Source: Flavobacteriales bacterium (GTDB lineage Bacteria > Bacteroidota > Bacteroidia > Flavobacteriales_C > GCA-002722245). From it: DNA of 32,714 nucleotides. The translations under genes and the position numbers were made by a program. The stretch spans positions 1 through 32,714 of the forward strand of contig PBJD01000022.1 in NCBI GenBank assembly GCA_002720635.1, in the 5' to 3' direction. The notes beneath the pieces are model-generated. The model saw nothing but the letters and a program-made list of their open reading frames with translations, did not search any database and had not been told where the DNA came from. Of the stretch, positions 8,492-18,866 are shown piece after piece; within the stretch, counting starts at the first letter, position 1, and every line of letters begins with the position of its first letter.

Positions 8492-9625
8492 ATGTTATTC
8501 AAAGATGTAATCGGACATAACGACACAAAACTGAAGCTGATTAAAAGCGTTCAAAAAAAAAGGATCAGTCATGCTCAATTATTTCTGGGAATAGAAGGAA
8601 GTGGAAATTTTCAATTAGCATTAGCTTATGCTCAATACATAAATTGTGTAAATCCCGAATCTACTGATTCATGCGGTAAATGTTCCAGCTGTATTAAATA
8701 TAAAAACAAACAACATCCAGATCTCCATTTTTTTTATCCTTCAGCTGTTGGAAATGAACTAAAAAAAGACCCCTCCAGTAAAAAACTCATAAAACCCTGG
8801 GTTGATTTTTTAAATAAAAAAGAATATTTCACCTTAAACGATTGGATGAACCACATTGGTGCAGGAGAAAAATTATCTCAGCTAAATGTATTGGATAGTC
8901 AAGATATACTTAGAACGGTTTCTTTAAAAACCTTTGAAGCCAAATTTAAAGTAATAATTATTTGGTGGCCAGAACGCATGAATATATTTTGTTCAAATAA
9001 AATATTAAAAGTTTTAGAAGAACCAAACCCTAACTCTGTTTTCCTGTTGGTAGGATATAATACTGATGAACTTTTATCTACTATAACATCAAGAGTTCAA
9101 ATCATTAAAACAGGAAGATTAAGTGATAATGAAATTATAAAAGGATTAATTAAAAAAGAAGGAATTCCTGAAGATCTGGCCCAATCTATTTCCACATTGG
9201 CGAATGGAGATTTTTCAAAAGCATCAGACCTGGTAAACACCCCTGAAAGCAAGGAACAGTTTATTGATCTTTTTCAAAACTGGATGCGTATTTGTTATTC
9301 TGCTGATTTTTTAAAAATTGACAAATGGATTAATGAAATTGATAAACTAGGTCGAATTGCCCAAAAAAACTTTTTAGAATATGGATTAAAAATGTTCAGA
9401 GAGTGTCTGATTTACAATTACGTTAATCCAGAAATAAACCGTTTAAACGAAAGAGAAAAAAAATTCAATGCAAATTTTGCCAGGTTTATACACGGGGGAA
9501 ATATTCTTGAAATTATAGATGTTTTTGAATATACTCATACAGCTATCGGAAGAAATGCAAACAGAAAGATAGCATTCATGAACCTTAGTTTAAATATTTG
9601 TAATCTCCTTAAATCAAAACCTTAA
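8492..9625 (+). CDS. DNA polymerase III delta'-like subunit (AAA+ clamp loader)
   Basis: DVIGHNDTKLKLIKSVQKKRISHAQLFLGIEGSGNFQLALAYAQYINC, zinc module CGKCSSCIKYKNKQHPDLHFFYP, ILKVLEEPNPNSVFLL, SRVQII. Confidence 0.9.
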   Translation: MLFKDVIGHNDTKLKLIKSVQKKRISHAQLFLGIEGSGNFQLALAYAQYINCVNPESTDSCGKCSSCIKYKNKQHPDLHFFYPSAVGNELKKDPSSKKLIKPWVDFLNKKEYFTLNDWMNHIGAGEKLSQLNVLDSQDILRTVSLKTFEAKFKVIIIWWPERMNIFCSNKILKVLEEPNPNSVFLLVGYNTDELLSTITSRVQIIKTGRLSDNEIIKGLIKKEGIPEDLAQSISTLANGDFSKASDLVNTPESKEQFIDLFQNWMRICYSADFLKIDKWINEIDKLGRIAQKNFLEYGLKMFRECLIYNYVNPEINRLNEREKKFNANFARFIHGGNILEIIDVFEYTHTAIGRNANRKIAFMNLSLNICNLLKSKP

Positions 9626-9693
9626 TTATTTAACGAACCAAATTGAATTTTTCACTTAAACTCAAAATTATTATTCAATAGCATTTAAACAAC

Positions 9694-10746
9694 ATGATCA
9701 TATTGTTTGCTGGAAAATACACGGGAGAGTACAATAGAGATAAAATAATTTTCGAAGGTTTACAAAAACGAAACGATGTTAAAATCATTGAATATAAATT
9801 CAACAGAAAAAAAGATTTTAATCGAGAAAAATTCTCCACCCTTAACAAACAATGTGATATAATATACTGCCCTTGCTTTTCTCATAAATTTGTAAGACTA
9901 ATTAAAAAAAACGCCACAAAACCAGTTGTTTTTGATCCACTCATCTCTAATTATTTAACAAAGGTTTTCGACTATAAAAATGTTACAAGACGATCTCCGA
10001 GAGCATTTAGAAATTATCTTAAGGATAAGATGGCATTTAATGCTGCCGATATACTTATAGCAGATACAGAGCAACACAAGACATACTATCACAAAACATT
10101 TGGAATCTCTCTCGAAAAAATTCACATACTTCCTGTTGGAGCAAACACATCATTATTTAAACCAATAAAAAGGAAACCTAACCACCCTCTAATAATTGGA
10201 TTTTATGGAGGATTTATACCATTGCAAGGAACAAAATTCATTATTGAAGCAGCGAATATTCTAAAGAAAAATACTTCGATTTATTTTAAACTAGTCGGCA
10301 CGGGATTTGAATATGAAAAAATGCAACAACTGGTTGGGGATTTAAATCTTAAAAATGTTCATTTTGAAGGTTGGATCAGTTACAATGAACTACCCGAAAA
10401 AATTTCAAAATTTGATATTTGTCTGGGAATTTTTGGAGACACAATAAAAGCAAATTTAGTCATCCCAAATAAAATTTACCATTATGCAGCCATGGGTAAA
10501 CCCATTATAACAAAGAACTCTGAGGCTATTAAAGAAATTTTTACAGAAAATAAAAACATCAAACTTGTAAATAATAATGGCAAAGATATAGCTGAAAAAA
10601 TTTTAGAAGTCGCAGAAAATTCAGATAAACAAAATGAGCTTGGTAAAAATGCGAGAAAACTTGCTGAAGCAGAATTTAATGAAAATAAAATTGCAGAAAA
10701 ATTAGTTGCTATTTTTAAAACGATTCAAGCAAAAAAAAGCATTTGA
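9694..10746 (+). CDS. Family 4 glycosyltransferase
   Basis: GT-B pattern: MIILFAGKYTGEYNRDK..LPVGANTSLFKP..IIGFYGGFIPLQGTKFIIEAA..FKLVGTGFEYEKM..GNARKLAEAEFN. Confidence 0.85.
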   Translation: MIILFAGKYTGEYNRDKIIFEGLQKRNDVKIIEYKFNRKKDFNREKFSTLNKQCDIIYCPCFSHKFVRLIKKNATKPVVFDPLISNYLTKVFDYKNVTRRSPRAFRNYLKDKMAFNAADILIADTEQHKTYYHKTFGISLEKIHILPVGANTSLFKPIKRKPNHPLIIGFYGGFIPLQGTKFIIEAANILKKNTSIYFKLVGTGFEYEKMQQLVGDLNLKNVHFEGWISYNELPEKISKFDICLGIFGDTIKANLVIPNKIYHYAAMGKPIITKNSEAIKEIFTENKNIKLVNNNGKDIAEKILEVAENSDKQNELGKNARKLAEAEFNENKIAEKLVAIFKTIQAKKSI

Positions 10747-10784
10747 AAGACACTTTTTTATCTTTTTAAAAAAAATAAATTTTC

Positions 10785-11531
10785 TTAATTGAATTCTCTT
10801 ATATATGCCTCTATCGCTCCCGTCATAGAGGGAGCATTTGGTGCAGGTGCAGCTATGTTTATTTCCAAACCAGCATTCAGTGCCGCCTTTTTAGTTGTTT
10901 CACCAAAAACAGCAATCCTTGTATCATTCTGTTTAAACTCAGGGAAATTTTTAAATAAAGATTCAATTCCTGCTGGACTGTAAAACACCAAACAATCGTA
11001 AAATACATTTTCCAAGTCACTTAAATCACTAACAACTGTTTTGTAAAGAATTACTCTTTGATAATTAATTTCCGCAGCTTTAAGCTGTTTAGGGATTACA
11101 TCTTTTAAAATATCTGAAGATGGCAATATGTATTTTTCGGACTTATGCTTTTTAATCAATTCCATTAATTCCGTAAATCTTTGACGACCATGAAAAATCT
11201 TCCTCTTTCTGTAGACCACATGTTTTTGCAAATACAAAGCAACAGCTTCAGAAACACAAAAATACTTCATGGAATCAGGAACGGAATATCTTATGTTTTC
11301 ACAAATTCTAAAAAAATTATCTACTGCTGTTCGAGATGTTAAAATAACAGCCGTAAAATCAGAAAAGTTTATTTTTTGTTCACGAAATTCTTTTGTATCA
11401 ACTCCTTCTACGTGAATAAAAGATCTAAAATCAACTGTAACATCGTGCTTGTCACTCAACCCAAAAAAAGGTGATTTATTATTTTCTGGTTTTGGCTGTG
11501 AAACCAAAATAGATTTAATTGCTTTCCCCAT
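10785..11531 (-). CDS. hemD: Uroporphyrinogen-III synthase
   Basis: HemD-like: KSILVSQPKPE..FTAVILTSRTAVDNFFRI..CLVFYSPAGIESLFKNFPEF..RIAVFGETTKKAALNAGLEINIAAPAPNAPSM. Follows DUF4271, as commonly seen in Bacteroidota. Confidence 0.88.
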   Translation of the reverse strand: MGKAIKSILVSQPKPENNKSPFFGLSDKHDVTVDFRSFIHVEGVDTKEFREQKINFSDFTAVILTSRTAVDNFFRICENIRYSVPDSMKYFCVSEAVALYLQKHVVYRKRKIFHGRQRFTELMELIKKHKSEKYILPSSDILKDVIPKQLKAAEINYQRVILYKTVVSDLSDLENVFYDCLVFYSPAGIESLFKNFPEFKQNDTRIAVFGETTKKAALNAGLEINIAAPAPNAPSMTGAIEAYIREFN

Positions 11532-11543
11532 TAATTTTAATTT

Positions 11544-12251
11544 TTACTGAGTTAAAATGCTCAATATTGGATCCGAAAAAACCTTAATTACCAATGCAAC
11601 AGGCAAAATTTCGAGGGTGCAAATATACAAAAACGAGTAAAAATATGGAATATTTCCACCCTTAATTCCTAACAAAAAACCATTTTTACACCTTAAAAGC
11701 AGGTAAAAACAAGAAATAGAAACAATAATCATTAAGGAAATTTCCTTTAAAGGGAGACTAAAATTATATAGTATTAAAAATGGAAATAAAATTAAGCCAT
11801 ATACCTTGTCTTTAGCTCCTAGCTGCCTCAAAGACAGATCTGTTAAACGCTCTTGATGAAAAACCTTACCAATTAATTTCCTGATAATATATTTGATTAT
11901 AAATAAAAGACCAACCGTTCCGAACGATAAAAAGACCCCTCCCGCAGTTTTGGGAAAACTAATATAAGTTGAATCAAATGAAAGAAAATTGAAAACCAGG
12001 ATAGTCAATACAAAAAGAAAAAAAATAGTTAACCATATTCCAGCCTTTTTATTCCTGTTAGATTCTGAAATGTTATTTTCATTCAGATTTTTTGGACTAA
12101 TGCTCGCCAATAATATTTTACTGATATAAGATCGGAAGCTATAAGAAATAAAAACGAGAAGTAAGAAAAGTAATAAAAAGCTAACTCCAATTATTGGACT
12201 AACAAAATCTTCGCGAACCAAAGGTTCTTTTATTTGATTAAGCTCATTCAT
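11544..12251 (-). CDS. DUF4271 integral membrane protein
   Basis: Multiple hydrophobic helices; directly upstream of hemD. Confidence 0.75.
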   Translation of the reverse strand: MNELNQIKEPLVREDFVSPIIGVSFLLLFLLLVFISYSFRSYISKILLASISPKNLNENNISESNRNKKAGIWLTIFFLFVLTILVFNFLSFDSTYISFPKTAGGVFLSFGTVGLLFIIKYIIRKLIGKVFHQERLTDLSLRQLGAKDKVYGLILFPFLILYNFSLPLKEISLMIIVSISCFYLLLRCKNGFLLGIKGGNIPYFYSFLYICTLEILPVALVIKVFSDPILSILTQ

Positions 12252-13145
12252 CTATAAACTGAAAAAACGAGAAATTCTAAATCCCAATTTAAATTCGCCA
12301 TCTCCCCAGGAATCAGATTCAGTATCTAACAAATCCTGAAAAATTAATCCCGATGAATTGGATAAATTAATATGAAAAACATGTCCGCCCGTTTCCAGTT
12401 CAATACCACATGAAAGCGGGTGATCATATTTATAATTAATACTGTTTCTTAATTCTCCTAAAGTATTATTATACTCTCCAACAACAGAAAGCTTCCTGGT
12501 TATTCGATAACGAGCACCACAACCTATACTAAATAAATCATTCACCTCTTTAAGTCCATTAAAACCAACGGATTGAACAACTAAATTCTGATGATAATGA
12601 GATACACTGAACAACACTGAAAGTTTATTATTTAATTTGCTACCGATGATCACTTGATTAATGAATGAAAATCTATGCGCAATTTTGGAGAAATTTCCAC
12701 TCGGATCTCTTTTAGGAGTAAACGCAGTATTACTTAAAATTACAGCAGTAATCGGTGTGGATCCTTTTTTTTGTTTTAAGAATTTATACTTCAGCAAACC
12801 ATCAATATTTTCATTGGTTTTACTTCTCCCGATACCAATCTGAAATTCTTCTGTAACACCATAATCAAAAGAGAATCTAATATTAGAAGCCCTGTCCAGC
12901 CCAAAAAGAGAGTGACCTCCCCCTGATTGTCCTCCAATATTCCCAAATCGATGAGATATTTTAAAATCGAGCACACCTTTTCGTTCTGTTTCGGTTGTAT
13001 ATGAATTTATAAGCATTGGAGATTTCCATGTTGAACGAACAAAAGAAACTTCATTATCTGCCTCAGCTTCAAGAATAGCCAGCATATCGTTTTGTCCAAA
13101 GGAAATTTTCGAACAAAATAAAAACACCAATAAAAACCTAATCAT
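12252..13145 (-). CDS. DUF5777 family beta-barrel protein
   Basis: Signal peptide; ETERKGVLDFKISHRFGNI..LFGLDRASNIRFSFDYGVTEEFQIGIGRS..; coupled by a short overlap to the YceI gene. Confidence 0.75.
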   Translation of the reverse strand: MIRFLLVFLFCSKISFGQNDMLAILEAEADNEVSFVRSTWKSPMLINSYTTETERKGVLDFKISHRFGNIGGQSGGGHSLFGLDRASNIRFSFDYGVTEEFQIGIGRSKTNENIDGLLKYKFLKQKKGSTPITAVILSNTAFTPKRDPSGNFSKIAHRFSFINQVIIGSKLNNKLSVLFSVSHYHQNLVVQSVGFNGLKEVNDLFSIGCGARYRITRKLSVVGEYNNTLGELRNSINYKYDHPLSCGIELETGGHVFHINLSNSSGLIFQDLLDTESDSWGDGEFKLGFRISRFFSL

Positions 13146-13687
13146 TTAGACACAACCTCTTGATATTCAATATAAACCGTTACTTCAACGACCTCTGCAA
13201 TACTTTTAATTTTTATGGAAGGAATTTTAATTCCATGGTCTGCCACCTGAATGGCAAATTTCGCCTCTACACTTACTTTTCCGTCCTTAACAAGGATTTG
13301 ACCTTTAATTTCCCGATTTTTTTCAACACCATGAATCTTAAGTACGCCCTTTACAGTTACAGGATAACTGCCATCGTTTTTGATATCAAAATCGCCTATT
13401 ATATCTCCATTTAAAGTTGCTTTTGGAAATTTATCCGATTCAATATAATCTTCATTGAAGTGTTCTTGCATCATTGGATTTTTAAAAATGAATGTATTTG
13501 GCTTCATCAAAACCACAATTTTTTTCTCGGCTGCATTAAATACTGATTTACTCTTTTTGCTTTCAGCATAAATATCTTCCAAAGGAGCATCCGATAAGAA
13601 ACTAATTTTTGAAGTTGTAGATTGAAACAATTGTCCATTGGCAAACAGAGAACCTAAAATCAAAATTAATCCTAAAATATTTTTCAT
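13142..13687 (-). CDS. YceI-like protein
   Basis: Signal peptide; TSKISFLSDAPLEDIYAESKKSKSVFNAAEKKIVVLMKPNTFIFKNPMMQEHFNEDYIESDKFPKATLNGDI: YceI-like fold pattern. Confidence 0.8.
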   Translation of the reverse strand: MKNILGLILILGSLFANGQLFQSTTSKISFLSDAPLEDIYAESKKSKSVFNAAEKKIVVLMKPNTFIFKNPMMQEHFNEDYIESDKFPKATLNGDIIGDFDIKNDGSYPVTVKGVLKIHGVEKNREIKGQILVKDGKVSVEAKFAIQVADHGIKIPSIKIKSIAEVVEVTVYIEYQEVVSK

Positions 13688-13736
13688 TATTATAATTTAC
13701 TTGGTTAAATAGCAAAATAAAAACTTTTTAAAAAAA

Positions 13737-13753
13737 TTGGCATTTATTGCCAA
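13737..13753. repeat. Inverted repeat TTGGCA-TTTAT-TGCCAA
   Basis: 6-bp arms with a 5-nt centre in the divergent yceI/kinase intergenic region; a further half site TTTGCCAAATTTA lies about 40 bp away. Confidence 0.45.
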
Positions 13754-13874
13754 ACTCTTTTAATACAAGAATCCTCAAGTCAATTTCTTTGCCAAATTTA
13801 CGCCTAACAAAGAGATAAGTTAAACAATTAATTTATGATTTTTATTTGTTTCTTTAACAAAGAACAATCATGCT

Positions 13875-16793
13875 ATGAAAAAACATAATTTTAGTGACCT
13901 TTTTGAAGGATCCGGTGAGGGCATCATAATTACCAATAATAAGACCGAAATTGTTTATCATAACTCAATTATTCTGGAAATGCTTCCAAATCTTCCAAAG
14001 GCTCCTTTAAAAAGTGATTTCAATAATTTAATCAATTTAGACTGCGTATTTGATCAGGAAATAAGTTATAATTTGTTTGAGCTCGATCATCTTATATTCG
14101 CAACAAAAAGTAAGTTTTCAATAGAAAAACAAAATTATTTCCTGTTCAGAGTTAAAACATCTGATAAGGATTCTGTTGAACGAAGACTTTCTTTTTTCCT
14201 TAATAATATTGATGAAATAGTATACACGGAGAAAATAATAAAAAATGAACGAGAAAGTGTTGGCTACATAAGTAAAGGGATTGAAAAAATAACCGGAATT
14301 TCAGCTGAAGAAATGATCCTTCAAAATAAACTTCCCTTTGAATTTACATGTAATTCTGATAAGGAAAAACTAAACGAATTCATAATCAAAGTAAACCTTA
14401 CCAAAGAACCGGGAAAACATCAATTCAGAATACAAAACAAATTCAAAAAATTCAACACCTGGGTTGAATTATCTATTTATCCTCAAATTTCAAAAGAAGA
14501 TGATCATTTTGCCAATTTTGGTGTAATAAGAGATATTTCAAAAGATATTGAAGCTGATCAATTACTTCGACAAAGTGAGCTTAAGCATCGCTTGCTTTTT
14601 AGTGAAGCAAACGATGCCATTATAATTTTTAAAGATGTTGAAATGGTTGATTGTAATGAGAAAACTCTTTCAATGTTTAATGCCCGAGGATTTATCGAAA
14701 TAGCAGGAAAAAAGCTCTACGAATTAATGCCTGAAAAACAACCCAATGGTGAAGATTCCATTTTAAACTACCATTATCACATGCAAAATGCTTTAGCAGG
14801 TGAATCACAATTCTTTTATTGGCGTCATTCGAAATTAACAGGAGAACAGTTTGACTGTGAGGTAAGTATTAATAGTTTTACCGTAGAATCCGATTCCTAT
14901 GTTCAGGTTATCGTCAGAGACATTACCCAGAGAAAGATTGCTGAAGAACAAAAAAATCAATCAATAAAAAGTTATTTTGAAATCTTCAATTCAAGCTCTG
15001 ATCTTATCTTTATAGTTGACAGTCAAGGAAAGGTTATTGATGTAAATCAAACTGTTTTAAACACATATGAAACACCTAAAAACTCAATTGTAGGAGAGTT
15101 TTTTGAGCAGTTAGGTGAATTAAAAATCATCAACGAAGATGATTTAATGAAAATAGGAAAAGCATGGGCCGGAGAACCTCAAAAATTTGAATGGCATTGC
15201 AAAACAAGTAGTGGAAGCAATATCCCTCTTGAAATGATTCTTCATCCAGGAACTTATTTTGGAAAAGAAGTAATTATAGCAAGTGGAAGAAACATAAGTG
15301 AAAGGCTGGAATACGAAATGATTATGAAAGAGAGTGAATCCCGATTCAGGACACTCGCTTCCCATGCTCCAATTGGTATCTTTCTAACAGACAAGCAAGG
15401 AAATGCTGTTTATGTTAATGACAAATTAAAAGAAATAGCTTACTATCCCAGTGTTGATGGATTCATGGAAAATTGGTTGTCAAAAATTCATCCTGAGGAT
15501 CGTGGAAAAATTCAAACTCATATTAATCTTACTCAAAAAGATAATCATCAGCAATATGAATACAGGATAGTCCCCAAAAAAGGAAATGAGCGATGGGTGA
15601 AAGTTCAAGTCAACTTACTTAAAGATACCAGTGATGAAGTAATTGGTCGTGTAGGTACAATAGAAGATATCACCAAAGAAATTAAATCCGCTAAAATTGC
15701 AAAAGAGGCAGAAAAAGATAAATTAAGGGCTGAATTTGCTGAGGAAACAACCAGAAAACTTCAAAAAGAAATTGATGAAAGAATCGCTGCCGAAGAAGAA
15801 TTAAAATCTGCTAAGGAATTGAACCAATATATTATTGATTCATCAACGGATATGATTATTGCAACAGACATAAATGGTAAAATAACAGAGTTTAATCAAG
15901 CTGCAACAGAAGGATTTGGATATACTACATCAAGTATAATTGACACTCCTGTCAACCCTCTTTTCGCTAAGGACCTAAACCGTGAAGAAATTCTAGAGCG
16001 TGTTTTAAACGATGGAAAATGGAGTGGAGAAGTCCTTTGCAGAAGAGCAGACACTTCAACTTTCATAGGGTACCTTTCTGCATCTATTCTTTCAGGCCCT
16101 GAAAAAGAAGCTATAGGAACTATGGGGGTTTTAAGAGATATTACTGAACTTAAAAAAGCTGAAGAGGAACTTAAAAACAACATTCATCAGAAAGAAATTT
16201 TACTTAAAGAAGTACATCACCGTGTTAAAAATAATTTACAAGTAATTAGCTCTATATTAAATCTTCAGACTGGTTATATTAACGATGAGGATACATTGGA
16301 TGTTATTCGAGAATGTCAAGACAGGATAAAATCAATGGCTTTTATCCATGAAAGTTTATATCAAAAAGAAGATTTTGCAGAAGTAAATTTTGCGGAGTAT
16401 TTGCACAATCTTTGCAACAATATTTTATACTCCTATATGACACCAAACAGAAATATTAAATTGGATTTTGATATTGAGGATATATCCCTATCTTTAGACT
16501 CAGCTATTCCATGTGGATTAATAGTTAACGAACTGGTTTCCAACTGTTTTAAGTACGCGTTTAAGGATTTAAAAAATGGAGATATAAAGGTAACACTGAC
16601 CAAAAATAAAGACAATAACAAACTCCTTATTGTGCACGATTCTGGTATAGGGCTACCTGAAGATTTAAATATTAAAACTAATGATTCATTAGGTTTACAA
16701 TTAGTTTGGATGTTAGTCGATCAAATTGATGGAGAAATTAAATATGAATATGCTTCTGGAAGTAAATTCATTGTTAACTTTAAACGAGATTAA
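13875..16793 (+). CDS. Multi-PAS sensor histidine kinase, HisKA_2/HWE type, no obvious transmembrane segment
   Basis: Repeated PAS/PAC modules (YVQVIVRDITQRKIAEEQ, VIIASGRNISERLEYE, IGRVGTIEDITKEI, IGTMGVLRDITELKKAEEEL), then LLKEVHHRVKNNLQVISSILNLQ and HATPase (PCGLIVNELVSNCFKYAF, HDSGIGLPED). Confidence 0.93.
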   Translation: MKKHNFSDLFEGSGEGIIITNNKTEIVYHNSIILEMLPNLPKAPLKSDFNNLINLDCVFDQEISYNLFELDHLIFATKSKFSIEKQNYFLFRVKTSDKDSVERRLSFFLNNIDEIVYTEKIIKNERESVGYISKGIEKITGISAEEMILQNKLPFEFTCNSDKEKLNEFIIKVNLTKEPGKHQFRIQNKFKKFNTWVELSIYPQISKEDDHFANFGVIRDISKDIEADQLLRQSELKHRLLFSEANDAIIIFKDVEMVDCNEKTLSMFNARGFIEIAGKKLYELMPEKQPNGEDSILNYHYHMQNALAGESQFFYWRHSKLTGEQFDCEVSINSFTVESDSYVQVIVRDITQRKIAEEQKNQSIKSYFEIFNSSSDLIFIVDSQGKVIDVNQTVLNTYETPKNSIVGEFFEQLGELKIINEDDLMKIGKAWAGEPQKFEWHCKTSSGSNIPLEMILHPGTYFGKEVIIASGRNISERLEYEMIMKESESRFRTLASHAPIGIFLTDKQGNAVYVNDKLKEIAYYPSVDGFMENWLSKIHPEDRGKIQTHINLTQKDNHQQYEYRIVPKKGNERWVKVQVNLLKDTSDEVIGRVGTIEDITKEIKSAKIAKEAEKDKLRAEFAEETTRKLQKEIDERIAAEEELKSAKELNQYIIDSSTDMIIATDINGKITEFNQAATEGFGYTTSSIIDTPVNPLFAKDLNREEILERVLNDGKWSGEVLCRRADTSTFIGYLSASILSGPEKEAIGTMGVLRDITELKKAEEELKNNIHQKEILLKEVHHRVKNNLQVISSILNLQTGYINDEDTLDVIRECQDRIKSMAFIHESLYQKEDFAEVNFAEYLHNLCNNILYSYMTPNRNIKLDFDIEDISLSLDSAIPCGLIVNELVSNCFKYAFKDLKNGDIKVTLTKNKDNNKLLIVHDSGIGLPEDLNIKTNDSLGLQLVWMLVDQIDGEIKYEYASGSKFIVNFKRD

Positions 16794-16801
16794 TTAGTAA
16801 T

Positions 16802-17566
16802 ATGGCAAATACCAAGGTATTTATTTTAGAAGATGAAAACATTGTGGCAAAAGACATTGAACAAAGTCTTAAAAAATTAGGATATGATGTTGTTGGTGTA
16901 GCCTCTTCTGGAGAAAAAGTAAAGGAACTTTTAAATGAAGGATTAAAACCAGAAATCTTCTTGATGGATATTATGATAAAAGGAGATATGGACGGTATAG
17001 AAGTTGCAGAATATGTAAAAGAAAAGTATAATCTACCTGTTATTTTCTTAACCGCATATGCTGATGAAAACACACTCTCAAAAGCAAAAATAACCGAGCC
17101 TTACGGTTATATTTTAAAACCATTCAAAGAAATTGATTTACATACTACAATTGAAATGGCATTGTATAAACATCAAAAAACAGCTGAGATGAAAAAAGAG
17201 CTTGATGTTTATTCAACTCTTGTTAGCGAATCCAAGAACGGAAAAGACTATATTTTTGTAAAAAACAAAAGTAGATTAATCAAAATAAGTGTAGAAGACC
17301 TATTTTATGTTGAAGCATTAAAAGATTATGTAAACTTTCATTCTCGTCATGGAAAATATACAATTCACAGTACCATGAAAGATGTAGAATCAAAATTACC
17401 TGCTAAATTTTTCGCTAGAGTACACCGATCATTTATCGTTAATTTAGATAAAATCCTATCTATAGAACACGTTAACGGAAGACTTCAACTTGAAGGGTTA
17501 GAAAAATCCGTTCCTATCGGCGGATCATATAAAGATGAACTTTTAGAAAAATTCAACCTGTTATAA
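16802..17566 (+). CDS. LytTR-type response regulator
   Basis: REC domain (VFILEDENIVAKDIEQSL..FLMDIMIKGDMDGIEVAE..PVIFLTAYAD..GYILKPF) and LytTR domain (LIKISVEDLFYVEALKDYVNFHSRHGKYTIHSTMKDVESKLPAKFFARVHRSFIVNLDKI). Confidence 0.94.
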   Translation: MANTKVFILEDENIVAKDIEQSLKKLGYDVVGVASSGEKVKELLNEGLKPEIFLMDIMIKGDMDGIEVAEYVKEKYNLPVIFLTAYADENTLSKAKITEPYGYILKPFKEIDLHTTIEMALYKHQKTAEMKKELDVYSTLVSESKNGKDYIFVKNKSRLIKISVEDLFYVEALKDYVNFHSRHGKYTIHSTMKDVESKLPAKFFARVHRSFIVNLDKILSIEHVNGRLQLEGLEKSVPIGGSYKDELLEKFNLL

Positions 17567-17573
17567 TACTCTA

Positions 17574-18866
17574 TTATATTTTATCTAACAGATACTGTTT
17601 AAACTCATTAAAATCCGGTTTAATCAAAGTCGCAACTTTATCTCTTCTCATATATTCCTGGAGCCTTTCAGGCACATCAATCTTTTGACCAATCACTGGT
17701 TCAACAACATCTCCAAATTTAGCAGGATGTGCCGTTTCCAAGACAATACCTTGAACATCATTTGATTTTTGGTATTCTTTTACCGCCATATAGCCAATAA
17801 CTCCATGAGGTTCCATAAGATATCCCGTTCTGGAGATTACATCTCTCATACCTTCTTTTGTTTCCTCATCACTAAAAGCGTATCCCACCATTGACTCTTT
17901 TACCTTTTCCCAATCCCCTCCATGCAATTCCAATATTCTTACAAAATTGGACGGGTCACCAATATCCATAGCATTGGAAATCGTTGGAATAGATGGGCGA
18001 GCTTTGTAGATCCCCGTTCTTAAATATTCTGGAACCACATCGTTGGCATTTGTTGCTCCAATAAATCTAGCGATAGGAAGGCCCATTTGTTTAGCAAACA
18101 TACCCGCAGTTAAGTTTCCAAAATTCCCTGACGGGCAAGAATAAACGACAGGTTTCGTTTTATCTTCCAATTGCTCGTATGAACCAAAATAGTAAAATGA
18201 TTGTGGTAAGAAACGAGCAACATTAATTGAGTTAGCAGAAGATAATTTCATAGCTGCTCTTAATTCAGGATCATTGAACGCCTGTTTAACCATTGCCTGA
18301 CAGTCATCGAATGATCCTTCGACCTCTAAGGTAGAAATGTTCTGCCCCATTGTGGTAAGTTGCTGCTCTTGAATTTTAGATACTAACCCTTTCGGATAAA
18401 GGATTACAACGTCAATTCCTTCCACTCCCAGAAATCCAGAAGCAACAGCTGATCCAGTATCACCAGAAGTAGCCACAAGTATCGTTATCTTTTCTCCGCT
18501 CTCCTGAACAAAATGTGATAAACATCTTCCTAAAAAACGTCCGCCTACATCTTTAAAAGCACAAGTTGGACCATGCCATAATTCCAGGGAGTAAACATCC
18601 TTTTCAACCTCAACAATTGGCAAAGGGAAATTTACAGTTTCAGAAACAATTCTTTTTAAATCTGAATCAGGTATTTCACCATCGACAAACCTTTTTGCAA
18701 CTTCATATCCCAGCTCCTCAACAGAAGCTCCGGAACCAATTAATCCCTTTGGTAACTCATCAATTCTCTCAGGAAAATATAACCCACCGTCAGGGGCCAA
18801 TCCTCTTATTACAGCATCCTTAAAGGATACTTTTTCAGAATTTTTTCTTGTACTGTAGTATTTCAT
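17574..18866 (-). CDS. thrC: Threonine synthase
   Basis: MKYYSTRKNSEKVSFKDAVIRGLAPDGGLYFPE, LELWHGPTCAFKDVGGRFL, ILVATSGDTGSAVASGF, YSCPSGNFGNLTAG. Confidence 0.97.
   Translation of the reverse strand: MKYYSTRKNSEKVSFKDAVIRGLAPDGGLYFPERIDELPKGLIGSGASVEELGYEVAKRFVDGEIPDSDLKRIVSETVNFPLPIVEVEKDVYSLELWHGPTCAFKDVGGRFLGRCLSHFVQESGEKITILVATSGDTGSAVASGFLGVEGIDVVILYPKGLVSKIQEQQLTTMGQNISTLEVEGSFDDCQAMVKQAFNDPELRAAMKLSSANSINVARFLPQSFYYFGSYEQLEDKTKPVVYSCPSGNFGNLTAGMFAKQMGLPIARFIGATNANDVVPEYLRTGIYKARPSIPTISNAMDIGDPSNFVRILELHGGDWEKVKESMVGYAFSDEETKEGMRDVISRTGYLMEPHGVIGYMAVKEYQKSNDVQGIVLETAHPAKFGDVVEPVIGQKIDVPERLQEYMRRDKVATLIKPDFNEFKQYLLDKI

Noticed and set aside
15144-17073. Minus-strand ORFs of 73, 95, 62 and 97 aa inside the kinase/regulator genes
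   Set aside because: Antisense to strongly supported coding sequence; no motifs or own promoters.
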